From positions 1 through 10,396 of the forward strand of contig JAOXYB010031209.1 in assembly GCA_028565635.1 (NCBI GenBank): a DNA stretch of 10,396 nucleotides, in the 5' to 3' direction. The DNA comes from Phoronis ovalis (taxonomy: Eukaryota > Phoronida > Phoronidae). Made by a program: the position numbers and the translations under genes. Numbering within the stretch: the first letter of the stretch is position 1; the number at the start of each line of letters is the position of its first letter. Positions 1 through 10,396 of this stretch are shown here, piece after piece. Below the pieces are notes generated by a model. It had not been told where the DNA came from and did no database searches. It saw only the letters and a list, made by a program, of their open reading frames with translations.

Positions 1-110
1 TGGGTTCGAATGGTAGGAAACAGGTCCGCGAATGCGGATTGACGGTTCGAGTCTACGCTGGTTAGGTAGGCCTGTGTATTGTGGAGTGAACAAGTCACAT
101 GGCTAAATTA
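1..110 (+). repeat. Possible fragment of a tRNA-derived short repeat
   Basis: GGTTCGAGTC at 44-53 matches a Pol III B-box core, and TCCGC (25-29) pairs with GCGGA (34-38) across a four-base loop. A related GGTTCGAA stands at 3-10. No full tRNA fold is present (the loop is too short for an anticodon arm), so at most this is a decayed SINE piece cut by the window edge. Confidence 0.25.
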
Positions 111-600
111 ATGCCTGGTGTTACACTTATATAATTACGTAAATATAAATCTTAAAATTGGATCCAATGTTTTTGGATTTATTTTGACATTCGATTTATC
201 GTATTAATAAATAAACATAATAATCTATACAAATCCTTAAACCAAAAATACTTACTGTAAATTGATCCCCGTTTTCTTGGTTTAGTGAATTTTTCAACAG
301 CTTTGTGTACTGAAAGTATATTAAATTTGACAATAAAACAATGAAACAAGTGATTGACTGGTAGAATGACCCGAATGACACTTGAGTCTTGACATTGAAA
401 AACCGCAGTGTCACTTTTCTCATGGTACAATATTTCAATGACGCACTTCAATCTGCTAAAAAATATACAGGATTATAATTTGTCTTTAAAGTTAATAAAC
501 CCTAGTTTATATCATAACATTATAAACATTACCAAGAAGTCAAGTTAACACGAATTGTAGAATAAAATAATGTCCACTCAGTAAATAACACGATGACCTT
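111..600. other. Upstream AT-rich DNA, nothing recognised
   Basis: The region is AT-rich with only short open stretches whose translations have no recognisable motif. No splice-bounded exon, RNA gene or repeat could be supported. Confidence 0.6.
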
Positions 601-644
601 ACTTGACGCCATGATGATGAATAGCACTAGTAAGCACTCGTTCC

Positions 645-649
645 ATTGG
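645..649 (-). promoter_or_regulatory. Inverted CCAAT box upstream of the ANKRD45-like gene
   Basis: The sequence CCATTGGC at 643-650 contains ATTGG, the reverse of CCAAT, about 140 bases before the start codon, a usual distance for an NF-Y site. No TATA box is evident. I found no convincing RFX X-box between 600 and 787, although one might be expected for a ciliary gene. A five-base motif is weak evidence on its own. Confidence 0.2.
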
Positions 650-787
650 CTCTTTGATGCAAAGCTCTTTTCCTCAATTTTAAAGCCGATTCCACTTAAA
701 GACGACTTTGGCTGATTTTACTTGAATTAAAGTATTAATTTTTCTTGATAATTGGTGCCCCCTGTTGGAGTTTACTATCAAAAGACC

Positions 788-1108
788 ATGCACAAATACT
801 CACACATAACGGAAGCTCGAACATGTTCATCAAAAACGTCCAATCAAAAGCTGCGTTACGTTTCCGAACATGTGACGTCATTAGTGTTGTTCGATACAGC
901 TTGCAGCATCGAAAAGCCTGAACCGGCCCCGAGTAAAGCAATTTTCCTGACATTAGACGAACCGCGTCCATATTATTATTACATGATGAGTCCAAATGAA
1001 GGGGAAGAAGTCAAAGACGAAGTTCCAGCGGTTCCTACCCCTTCTGCATCTGATGTAAACATTGTTATGAGATGTGCATTGAGAGGAACAGTATCTAGAT
1101 TGCAGCAG
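788..1108 (+). CDS. ANKRD45: ANKRD45-like exon 1 (residues 1-107)
   Basis: This exon encodes the variable N-terminus. It contains a run of four tyrosines followed by MM (TAT/TAC repeats near 970), an acidic Pro-rich stretch (EEVKDEVPAVPTP), and the first conserved helix NIVMRCALRGTVSRLQQ. It ends CAG|GTAAAT in phase 0. The 5' UTR boundary cannot be seen; the in-frame stop at 749-751 rules out a longer reading frame within this exon. A later Met pair near 983 is a possible alternative start, but it would still keep the conserved part. Confidence 0.8.
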
Positions 1109-4100
1109 GTAAATTGTCATTGATGACATTGATTTCTTGTTAATCAACATTAGCCACAGCATGATAATAGTTACAAAGTCACAGTGCACTCGGTTTGAGC
1201 AAGATTTGCTAACTTAGTTATAATAGTTCCAGGCCTCAGTCATACAACTTGGTTAGTCAAGCAAAGGTTAAAATGTGTGAGTTGGAACATTATTTTAAGC
1301 ACAGTACATGTAGTAGTTCCCATTTACTAATAACAAATCTTTCTTAAATAAATGTTATAATTTTATATAGTGTTTCGATGATGAAGAAGATCCATATCAT
1401 GAAACTGTAGCTGATTTAATTTGTGAACCTGATGATGAAGGGAGAACACCATTAGACATGGCAGCAACGTTAGGAAGAAATGAAATGGTTAAAGAATTAA
1501 TTATAAGAGGCTCCGAAGTCAATAACAGTACATCCAAAGGTAGTCAAGTGTAACTAAGCAAAAAAAATTAATTAAAATTCAAATCATTTTAATTTCTTTG
1601 CATGTGCAGTCCTGCTGTATTTTATTGCATTAGGCTAAATGTACCCTGATGTAAATTATAGATTACCTTGTATTTAATTTGTTATAAATAAATCCCTTAA
1701 CTTGGTTTGGCAAATTTGCTTTCCTACAATTATGTAAATTAAATAATTAATATGTTACATTGCTAATTTTACAATTTATCTACATCTGATTTACACCATT
1801 TTATATCTGTATACCGAACAGGAAGGGTAGGGGGTGACACCACTTCAAGGTGGGTATATATACTTTTCAGCAAAAGTGGTTGGCATGTGGGTTTTAGCCT
1901 GACTTGTTAACAATAAAAAGTGAGGTGGGTTTTAGCCTGACTTGTTAACAATAAAAAGTGAGGAGATACCATCTTGTACCATGAATAGTTCTGTACTTGC
2001 CTAGTACAGATATTGTTTGTCAACTTGACAGCTATTGTTAAGAGTTCATATGTTAATTTACATTTTCTTGCAGGATACACTGCATTACACAGAGCTGCTG
2101 CCTGGGGTAAAATTGATGCTATCAAAGTATTGGTAGAAAATGGTGCAGACCTCCAAACCAAGACAGCACATGGTGAACGCCCAAGAGAAACAGCTCTTAG
2201 ATACAATCATACAGAATGTGTGGATTTTCTGGATTGGGCTGGTATGCATATATTAGATGTCTGACTAAAATTATGTTTTGAAATCACAATATAATCTTAA
2301 ATGAACATAATATTAAGGGGTTTTATTGATGTCTTTCGAGTTTAAGTCTGGGTAATTATATAACAAAGATAGTTTTGTATTCCTCACATATCAGTAAAAC
2401 TGTATTTTATATTGTCATCTAAGTGTTATGTTAATGTAATCAGCTGTAAGAATTGGGATAAACTTAATACAAACTTAGACTGTTCTTAGCTTCCCCTTAT
2501 ATCACATCCACCTGCTAATCGATGCATCATTTCATCACACTATTCCAAGGAAAAGATATTTCATTAATCTTAATTGAAAAATCTGATCTAAATATTTTAC
2601 AGAGGCCAAAATTGCCTTGGAGGATACCATCCGTTTAATGAGAGAAACAATGCAAGACCCTGAGAAAGTGCAAGGAAGACTGGCCAAAGAAGACAGGGTT
2701 TGCAACTGTTTATTATATAATACTATATATCCAAAATATAGTGTTGCACTTTACACACAAAGTGAAAATCTATACTACTAAATGGACGGAGTCGATTTTT
2801 CTCACCAAAACTACGTCTAGGCGCGCACCACTATTGATGTGTAACCGGGTCCAGTAGATTACTTAGTACATTTTCATCTTCAACAATTTTTACTGTCGAC
2901 TTCGTACATTCCGTGCCTGCTGCATAGTAAGTTGTATATTCACCTTCCTAGTGGCGATTCCTAGCGTTCAACCCAGACACTCATTCTGCGGAATTGCAGG
3001 GCCAATTTCTAGTATGAATTAAAGATTATGAACAGCGAGATAGATGATGTTTTTTTAATGGAAACCAATTTTACATTGGCCATTTTGCATTTTACAGAAA
3101 GTGTGTGATAATGCTCTGAATGAGAAACAAGATTGGTTAGATCAAAATACCCAAGAATCCACCACTCAAGATTTTATCAACCAAAAAGCCCTACTGGATG
3201 AAATTCTAGCACCAATATGGCAAAAGTTGTCAGAACCTCCACGTAAGCTTTAACAACATTTATTAATACAGCTGCACCAAATTTCTCTGTGGCAGCTTAA
3301 AAATCTGCTAAACTTAAAAATATGCCAATAGTCATGTTTTTGTGAACCATTATAAGGCATTTCAGTCAAATGATACAATAATTCCGTATTGTTAGTAAGC
3401 ATAAAACATTGAAATATTATTTAACATCTTTACATGTTTAGTAAATAAAACATGCAGTCTAGTACTGATCAGATTTCCATTGTTCCATATGCATCTCGCA
3501 AACTATAAAAATATGATGCATGCTATTTCGTGTTTCATACTAAGTTTTGCATTTCATGTTAACTTAGCTAAAACAAGGTGCATGCATTAAATTTAAAAAT
3601 CAAAAAACTCACAGTTGCATGAAACATTTTACTATTAACTATCGGTACTTGTAATCAAAACTTTATGTAACATTCTTGATTATAATAAATCATTTTCAGG
3701 ATCTAGCTTGTGTAGCACGTGAGCTATGTTGTTGTGTCTTGTGTTGTAAAACCTGTAATGTTGACACAAAAAGCTAATAAGTTGTGTTAGATTTCTGAGT
3801 TTGAATACAGGGCATAGGTTTTGCATGCTTAATCAAGAAGTCATTCCCAAATATTTAAACTAGGGTTTTGTTAGAGTAATAATACAAATTACATTGACTG
3901 TTGGATATGAGTTTTTTTACGCATGTCTAAGAAATTAAAGCATTATAAAATTGTTTGCATGCTAGTTGATATCTTTTTTAGAATTATTTCTTATCTGTCT
4001 GTACAGACTTTCTCTTTTGACATTTTATCATGGACTGCTTTTTCCAATTTCCCACCTTTGTAACATCTGTGGCTAAGGGATCTGACATTAGTTACAGAAG

Positions 4101-6109
4101 ATATTGTCGAGCTTTTATACCACCTAATACTATATGGCATGCAATTAAGATGTTTCCTATGCCTCATTTAAACAAAACGCATTTAAATTGTCATTTATTA
4201 TGAGGAGTATACATTGCAATAAAGAAAAGAGTGAATATGTTTTTTTTATTAATTAATGTTAAAATTTAAACTGCTTCTACTTTCTATCTTTAATGTTTTC
4301 TTTCCTGCATGCTCACCAACAGGCCCCAAAGGAAAGTAAGCATTCGTCAACTCATGGAGGAAGGTACAAGTTTCTTAAGATGAAGTGCACCATAATAATG
4401 CTTTAATCTGTTAAACTATACAGTCACCATGTATCGCTTTTTATCAAGAACTATGGGTGGTATGCAATTGTAAATCAAGGTGCTTTCAAAAATCAAGATA
4501 GACAATTTGCAGTAGGTTTAGTATACAAAGGAGCACCTGACAACCCGAAAATCTTTTTTAATCTGCGATACATAATACACTTTGATTGTTTTTGGTTTAT
4601 TTCTGAAATTAACATGTCATGAAATTGTGCCCGTTATAATTCTTTTGTTTTTTATTTATTTTTTTTCTAATTGTTTAGTTCACTATTCATTTTTTTGCTT
4701 TCTAATTAAACTTCCAGTTGTGATTAGTTCAGAAATTCAGCAAGCAAATGCAAATGCACAGGCAAGCACTTTTGAAAAAGACATCATTTGTGTAAACTGC
4801 ACATTGCTTGCAATTATATTGCTTTTTCAACAACATCCTCTTGTACACATTTCTGGTTCTCATTTCAACTTTGTTTCCTAAGTACCCATCAGATTTATCC
4901 CTGTTATTGTGTTTACTAACTGCCTGAGTTTTTGTGTTTTATGTGTTGATTTGTGCTGTAAATTGCCATGCACTTTATCATTGGTTATGCTAATGCATAT
5001 CCACATTTTGAACTGATGAGAATTAGTCCACACAATAAGTGCCTTGTTCTTTGCAAAAGGGTGTGGGGAGGGGGGATCCAATGTAAATAGATGGACCAAA
5101 ATCAATGAAACCCCCTGTAACAATTGAGAATCCCCAAAATCATTAGGTATGTTTTACTAAGCTGCAGTGATATTGCAAATCATCAAATATTGTAATATGA
5201 AAATAGACTTTGTGACCTGCAGACCGGTGCCAGTCATAAACTAGTTGTGAAACTCACCATCGAATCCAGACCTACTATAAAGTGGATACACTTTAGGCCT
5301 TCTAGATATTTTCATAACATTTTGAATCCATTGCATGTTTTTTTTAAAAAACAAATACTGGACATTATTCGAGTTTAAATAATTTTAATATACATAATGC
5401 ATTACTGAGAATAAGTCCCTTTCTGATGTGCAGTGTCCCATATTCGTCACTAGGGGGATATGCGGGCTACATTACCATTCATCCAAATGTAAAATTATAC
5501 TTAAATTTATGCATAAACTTATATTTATTCTGCTTCAAAATGAATAATTTGAAAATAATTCTAAATCCTAAATTTAGGAAATGTATATGAAATTTTATCA
5601 GTTAATTAATGAAATTATTGATTTATTGAAGAAAAATTGATATATTTCAATGTATTGAATGCTAGATTGACCATCAATTCTCACATTTTCTCACAATATT
5701 CCCTGGTGGACAAAACTTGAAACTCAAACTAGAAAGGGTCCTGTTACGTATGAGCCACTGGTACTAGTTGCTAAGAGTTTTAAAACAGATTGTCAGAATC
5801 TACACCAGTAGCTGGCAGCAGATATCACTAAGGCTAGCTGTCTAACTTTGTGACTAATGTCATCTTAGTGATTCTGAAAGTCTGTTATAATTTTAATAGA
5901 AGTTCAAAATTTTCAATACAAAATAAAAAGGTTTAGATCTATAAGGCCGAAATTCAAAAAGACAGAACAGCAATACAGAAATTTCTTGTAGGTGAAGCTA
6001 AACTATTTTGATACATATATTTATTTTTTTAGCAGAAGACGGCAGGAAGGATGCAGCTGTTAGACTAAGTGACAGTAAAACGCCTGTACAAAGTCAAGTG
6101 GACTCATGA
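788..6109 (+). CDS. ANKRD45: ANKRD45-like ankyrin-repeat protein, six exons
   Basis: Joined exons 788-1108, 1371-1539, 2074-2241, 2603-2697, 3098-3242 and 6033-6109 give 975 nt, 324 aa, with splice phases 0, 1, 1, 0 and 1 agreeing throughout. All introns are GT-AG. The start is the first ATG after an in-frame TAA at 749-751. Residues 1-90 are poorly conserved and acidic/Pro-rich; about 91-107 begin the helical part; ankyrin repeats lie at about 131-160 and 164-194, with a degenerate third at 195-219. The pieces GYTALHRAAAWG and TECVDFLDWA, followed by a charged helical region (220-300), match what I recall of the ANKRD45 family, whose vertebrate members are of similar length and linked to cilia and cell division. 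No signal peptide or membrane segment is seen, so an intracellular, protein-binding role is inferred. The family assignment is fairly secure; function in this organism is not shown. Confidence 0.88.
1371..1539 (+). CDS. ANKRD45: ANKRD45-like exon 2 (residues 108-164)
   Basis: The acceptor is ...TTTTATATAG and the donor AAAG|GTAGTC, phase 0 to phase 1. The exon encodes an acidic linker (CFDDEEDPYHE) and the first clear ankyrin repeat, DEGRTPLDMAATLGRNEM..., with the TPLDMAA helix signature and the ELIIRGSEVN end of the repeat. Confidence 0.88.
1887..1963 (+). repeat. Perfect 38-bp tandem duplication in ANKRD45-like intron 2
   Basis: Two identical copies lie head to tail at 1887-1924 and 1925-1962, each beginning GTGGGTTTTAGCCTGACTTG, and one further matching base follows. 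No difference between the copies was seen, so the duplication is recent or kept uniform. It sits well inside the intron (1540-2073), away from both splice sites. Confidence 0.95.
2074..2241 (+). CDS. ANKRD45: ANKRD45-like exon 3 (residues 164-220)
   Basis: The acceptor is TTTTCTTGCAG and the donor GCTG|GTATGC, phase 1 to 1. The exon encodes the best-preserved ankyrin repeat (YTALHRAAAWG, then VLVENGADLQTK) and the family block RYNHTECVDFLDWA. This exon is the strongest single piece of evidence for ANKRD45 identity. Confidence 0.93.
2603..2697 (+). CDS. ANKRD45: ANKRD45-like exon 4 (residues 220-251)
   Basis: The acceptor is ATATTTTACAG and the donor GACAGG|GTTTGC, phase 1 to 0. The exon encodes a charged amphipathic helix (EAKIALEDTIRLMRETMQDP...) ending in KEDR. 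The donor is weaker than its neighbours (GTTTGC), but the junction continues in frame to KVCDNAL of the next exon, as expected for the family. Confidence 0.85.
2780..3010. other. GC-richer, repeat-like insert in ANKRD45-like intron 4
   Basis: Intron 4 (2698-3097) holds about 230 bases that are clearly richer in G and C than the surrounding DNA, with CpG-containing words such as GGCGCGC and ACCGGGTCC. No long open frame exists on either strand and no splice sites frame it. The composition suggests an inserted dispersed element or a conserved regulatory block; I cannot name it. Confidence 0.35.
3098..3242 (+). CDS. ANKRD45: ANKRD45-like exon 5 (residues 252-300)
   Basis: The acceptor is GCATTTTACAG and the donor CCAC|GTAAGC, phase 0 to 1. 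The exon encodes KVCDNALNEKQDWLD..., a second helical stretch, and LLDEILAPIWQKLSEPP. The pattern of an Asn/Lys-rich helix with a WL pair and then a DEI.API motif agrees with the conserved C-terminal half of ANKRD45 proteins. Confidence 0.87.
4718..4789 (+). CDS. Candidate 72-nt cassette exon of the ANKRD45-like gene
   Basis: A T/C-rich tract ending AAACTTCCAG at 4717 precedes an open stretch in the frame set by exon 5 (phase 1), which would read VISSEIQQANANAQASTFEK. A donor GTGTAA at 4790 closes it in phase 1, so the 72 nt insert 24 residues and rejoin the terminal exon without a frame change (348 aa instead of 324). The Gln/Ala/Asn-rich composition looks more like coding sequence than its T-rich flanks. 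The donor is weak and I recall no family counterpart, so this is only a candidate; a chance open stretch in intron 5 is the alternative. Confidence 0.3.
5784..5886. repeat. Imperfect inverted repeat in the long intron
   Basis: Arms at 5784-5800 (AACAGATTGTCAGAATC) and 5870-5886 are reverse complements at 15 of 17 positions, separated by 69 bases. Inside, ATCACTAAG near 5825 also has a reverse copy, CTTAGTGAT, at 5864-5872, so alternative hairpins are possible. This could be a decayed miniature element or a folded RNA segment; no target duplication is clear. Confidence 0.55.
6033..6109 (+). CDS. ANKRD45: ANKRD45-like terminal exon (residues 300-324) with stop
   Basis: Phase 1 from exon 5 joins in frame here, giving EDGRKDAAVRLSDSK and then TPVQSQVDS before TGA at 6107-6109. 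The acceptor is preceded by an almost pure T tract (TTTATTTTTTTAG) and is an AGCAG tandem site, so either PE or Q can follow the Pro-Pro at the join. The tail is short, charged and Ser-rich, with no recognisable domain. The 2.79-kb intron before it is much the longest in the window. Confidence 0.7.
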
Positions 6110-6472
6110 ATCCTTGTAGATACTAGAACCAATAAGCACCCACCAGTCAATGCTTAAAGTTAACTGTTTCATCTTAATACTGTATGAAAACATTTTTAGA
6201 CAAAGCTCATGAATTAAAAATTGACTTGTTAATGATAAATATAAAAAAATATGAGATAAAAGAAATTTCTTGCTTCGTGGTTAGCTACATTGTTATGTTC
6301 CTTAGTGATCCAGTTTAACATACTTAGTATTACCTATGTTCTGCCTGGAATCTTTCTCATAATTATATATTTTATTTGCATTTAGGGATGTCCAGTTACT
6401 GGTTTTTACTTTTTGATAAAAATTACGGAGTATATACTGTTATAAATATATTGCATTTTAATATATATTTGA

Positions 6473-6478
6473 AATAAA
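6473..6478 (+). terminator. Poly(A) signal of the ANKRD45-like gene
   Basis: AATAAA lies 364 bases after the TGA stop and is the first canonical hexamer downstream. It is followed by T- and G-containing sequence (TTGGTTCACATTTT, then a run of seven T), as expected of a cleavage region. The 3' UTR would be about 380-400 nt. Confidence 0.6.
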
Positions 6479-6733
6479 TTTGGTTCACATTTTAACAAAA
6501 TTGGTGATTTTTTTATTTTCAGAAATATCTAGTTGATATAATAGTTGTTTACGTGAAAAACTTGACCATCATGATTCTTCTCAAAGACTTTATGATATAA
6601 TTCCACTGGCATAGTGTTATACATATACCCTGAACATATAGTATAATTATATATTGTTTTGAAAACCATTTAAAATTTACAGATATATTTTGTTTGAAAG
6701 AAAGATCAAAACATCGAAACTGCTAACACAAAA

Positions 6734-6739
6734 TTTATT
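6734..6739 (-). terminator. AATAAA poly(A) signal candidate of the protease gene
   Basis: TTTATT on the plus strand reads AATAAA on the minus strand, 314 bases beyond the protease stop. A nearer variant, ATTAAA (6893-6898), lies 155 bases beyond the stop and could serve instead. Which is used cannot be told from sequence. Confidence 0.45.
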
Positions 6740-7052
6740 ATAAAATTTCTTGCTTTTAAAACAGTATCTCATTGACACAAAAGATGTTTGGAGATTGTGA
6801 ATCTTTATACAATAGATCAGTTTGCAATAGTACATTCATACAATTTATACAACAGTATTTAGGAACCAACTAGCATGATAATACCCACAAGTTTTAATTA
6901 TGTGATATCACAAACTGAAAGGCAATTAAGTAAAATGTGACAGCATACTGTAATATCTTGTTTAAAGTAAAACTCCAATAAACTTCATAATTATAATGTG
7001 GCACATGATAATTCTAGTATCAAGCACACTGTACTAGTGGAACTTAATGCTA

Positions 7053-9904
<2,852 letters not shown>

Positions 9905-9948
9905 CTTGTCACATCCAGATAGAACTCCTTGTCTGTTGCCAGTAAGGG

Positions 9949-9958
9949 TATATATAAA
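9949..9958 (-). promoter_or_regulatory. TATA box of the protease gene
   Basis: TTTATATATA on the minus strand ends 45 bases before the ATG. Transcription starting some 30 bases downstream would begin near 9926 and leave a 5' UTR of only about 20 nt. A strong TATA box with a very short leader is common in highly expressed secreted-enzyme genes. The start site is inferred, not seen. Confidence 0.7.
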
Positions 9959-9980
9959 GCACAGTAAACGTTATCTAAGC

Positions 9981-9996
9981 TGGGAAGTTACAGGTG
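9981..9996 (-). promoter_or_regulatory. E-box plus TTCCCA composite (PTF1-like) upstream of the TATA box
   Basis: On the minus strand the sequence reads CACCTGTAACTTCCCA: an E-box followed, one helical turn further on, by an RBPJ-type core, 23 bases upstream of the TATA box. In vertebrates the PTF1 complex (Ptf1a, an E protein and RBPJ/RBPJL) binds such pairs in pancreatic enzyme promoters. The spacing here is about one base shorter than in the sites I know, so this is a resemblance only. Confidence 0.4.
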
Positions 9997-10000
9997 ACAT

Positions 10001-10396
10001 TGCAATATTCGTACCTAGCGGCTTCTGTAATCTCACTTCAATCTTAATGTTATACATACATGTAGTAAGACATTTTACAAGACAAGATTATCTACTCCCG
10101 TTACCTTTCATTTGAGGTATATTATCTAAAAAGTTCCAACTGTTTGGCACTATACATGAAATTTTGTTAAACATTTTAGGGATTTTGGAAAGACACTGTT
10201 ACACTATTTTTTTGTTACTTCTTCCTCATACACTTAACTGGTATACATGAGGGGGGTAGGGGGTACCCACCAAGGTACAATGCTCGCACTTAAAAATCGG
10301 CAATGCTCGCTGCTCACACCATTTGTTAAGCCTCGTTTATATTGTACTACCATTGTGGTTTTATATTGCCCACTGTTAGATTGTCACTTGATTAGC
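10001..10396. other. DNA upstream of the protease promoter, ending in repeat-like sequence
   Basis: No gene was recognised. At 10251-10265 G-runs are interrupted by TA (GGGGGGTAGGGGGTACCC), and CAATGCTCGC occurs twice, at 10278-10287 and 10301-10310, 23 bases apart. This looks like the edge of a dispersed repeat. A related GGGTAGGGGGT occurs near 1825, which supports a repeated origin. Confidence 0.4.

Larger units (their letters stand above)
3243..6032 (+). other. Long intron 5 of the ANKRD45-like gene
   Basis: This is 2.79 kb of mostly AT-rich sequence. It contains a possible 13-nt microexon (4323-4335), the candidate cassette exon (4718-4789), a G-rich patch (5060-5076) and the inverted repeat at 5784-5886. 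Other open stretches look like chance. No antisense gene was recognised. Confidence 0.7.
6110..7052. other. Tail-to-tail intergenic space with both 3' UTRs
   Basis: This very AT-rich stretch separates the stop codons of two converging genes. It holds the plus-strand poly(A) hexamer at 6473 and minus-strand candidates at 6893-6898 and 6734-6739. No open frame of interest, RNA gene or clear repeat was seen. If both genes use the signals nearest their stops, the two transcripts do not overlap. Confidence 0.7.

Noticed and set aside
25-60. A tRNA gene at the left edge
   Set aside because: A B-box-like word and a small hairpin exist, but no A-box, anticodon arm or paired acceptor stem can be built.
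179-451. Minus-strand open stretch of about 90 codons upstream of the ankyrin gene
   Set aside because: AT-rich composition, no recognisable motif and no supporting splice or promoter context; most likely chance.
600-787. RFX X-box expected in a ciliary gene promoter
   Set aside because: GTTCCATTGGC near 641 is suggestive on one side only; no second half-site matches the consensus.
4323-4335. 13-nt microexon (GCCCCAAAGGAAA) in ankyrin-gene intron 5
   Set aside because: A good acceptor (CACCAACAG) and donor (GTAAGC) flank it, but 13 nt shifts the frame and the terminal exon would then stop after a few residues, losing the in-frame tail.

Overview
The window is nuclear DNA from an AT-rich animal genome, most likely an invertebrate. 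Genes are split by short spliceosomal introns (about 150-530 bases, one of 2.8 kb) with GT-AG borders, and the products are animal families: a ciliary-type ankyrin protein and a secreted chymotrypsin-fold protease with signal peptide and all five conserved disulfides. The taxon cannot be fixed from the sequence. A marine deuterostome or lophotrochozoan would fit, but that is a guess.

Layout: 1-787 is intergenic or upstream sequence with an old repeat-like edge. 788-6109 (+) is a complete six-exon gene for an ANKRD45-like ankyrin-repeat protein; the predicted CDS is 975 nt, 324 aa, with all splice phases agreeing. 6110-7052 is the tail-to-tail space holding both 3' UTRs. 7053-9904 (-) is a seven-exon gene for a secreted S1A serine protease; the predicted CDS is 1140 nt, 379 aa. 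9905-10000 holds its compact promoter (TATA box plus an E-box/TTCCCA pair), and 10001-10396 is upstream DNA ending in repeat-like G-rich sequence.

The two genes converge and share no obvious function: one product should be intracellular, the other secreted. The most interesting observations are in the protease gene. (1) A six-cysteine module with defensin-like spacing sits behind the signal peptide and is joined to the catalytic domain by a Thr/Ser-rich linker. (2) The intron before the catalytic-Asp exon ends in AA where the reading frame calls for AG. (3) The S1 pocket positions read Gly-Ala-Ser rather than trypsin's Asp-Gly-Gly. (4) The promoter carries an arrangement resembling the PTF1 site of vertebrate pancreatic enzyme genes. 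The long last intron of the ankyrin gene contains a 72-nt, frame-preserving candidate cassette exon.

I saw no RNA gene, CRISPR array or intact transposon. No new multi-gene system is evident; this looks like ordinary gene-bearing animal DNA with a few unusual details.
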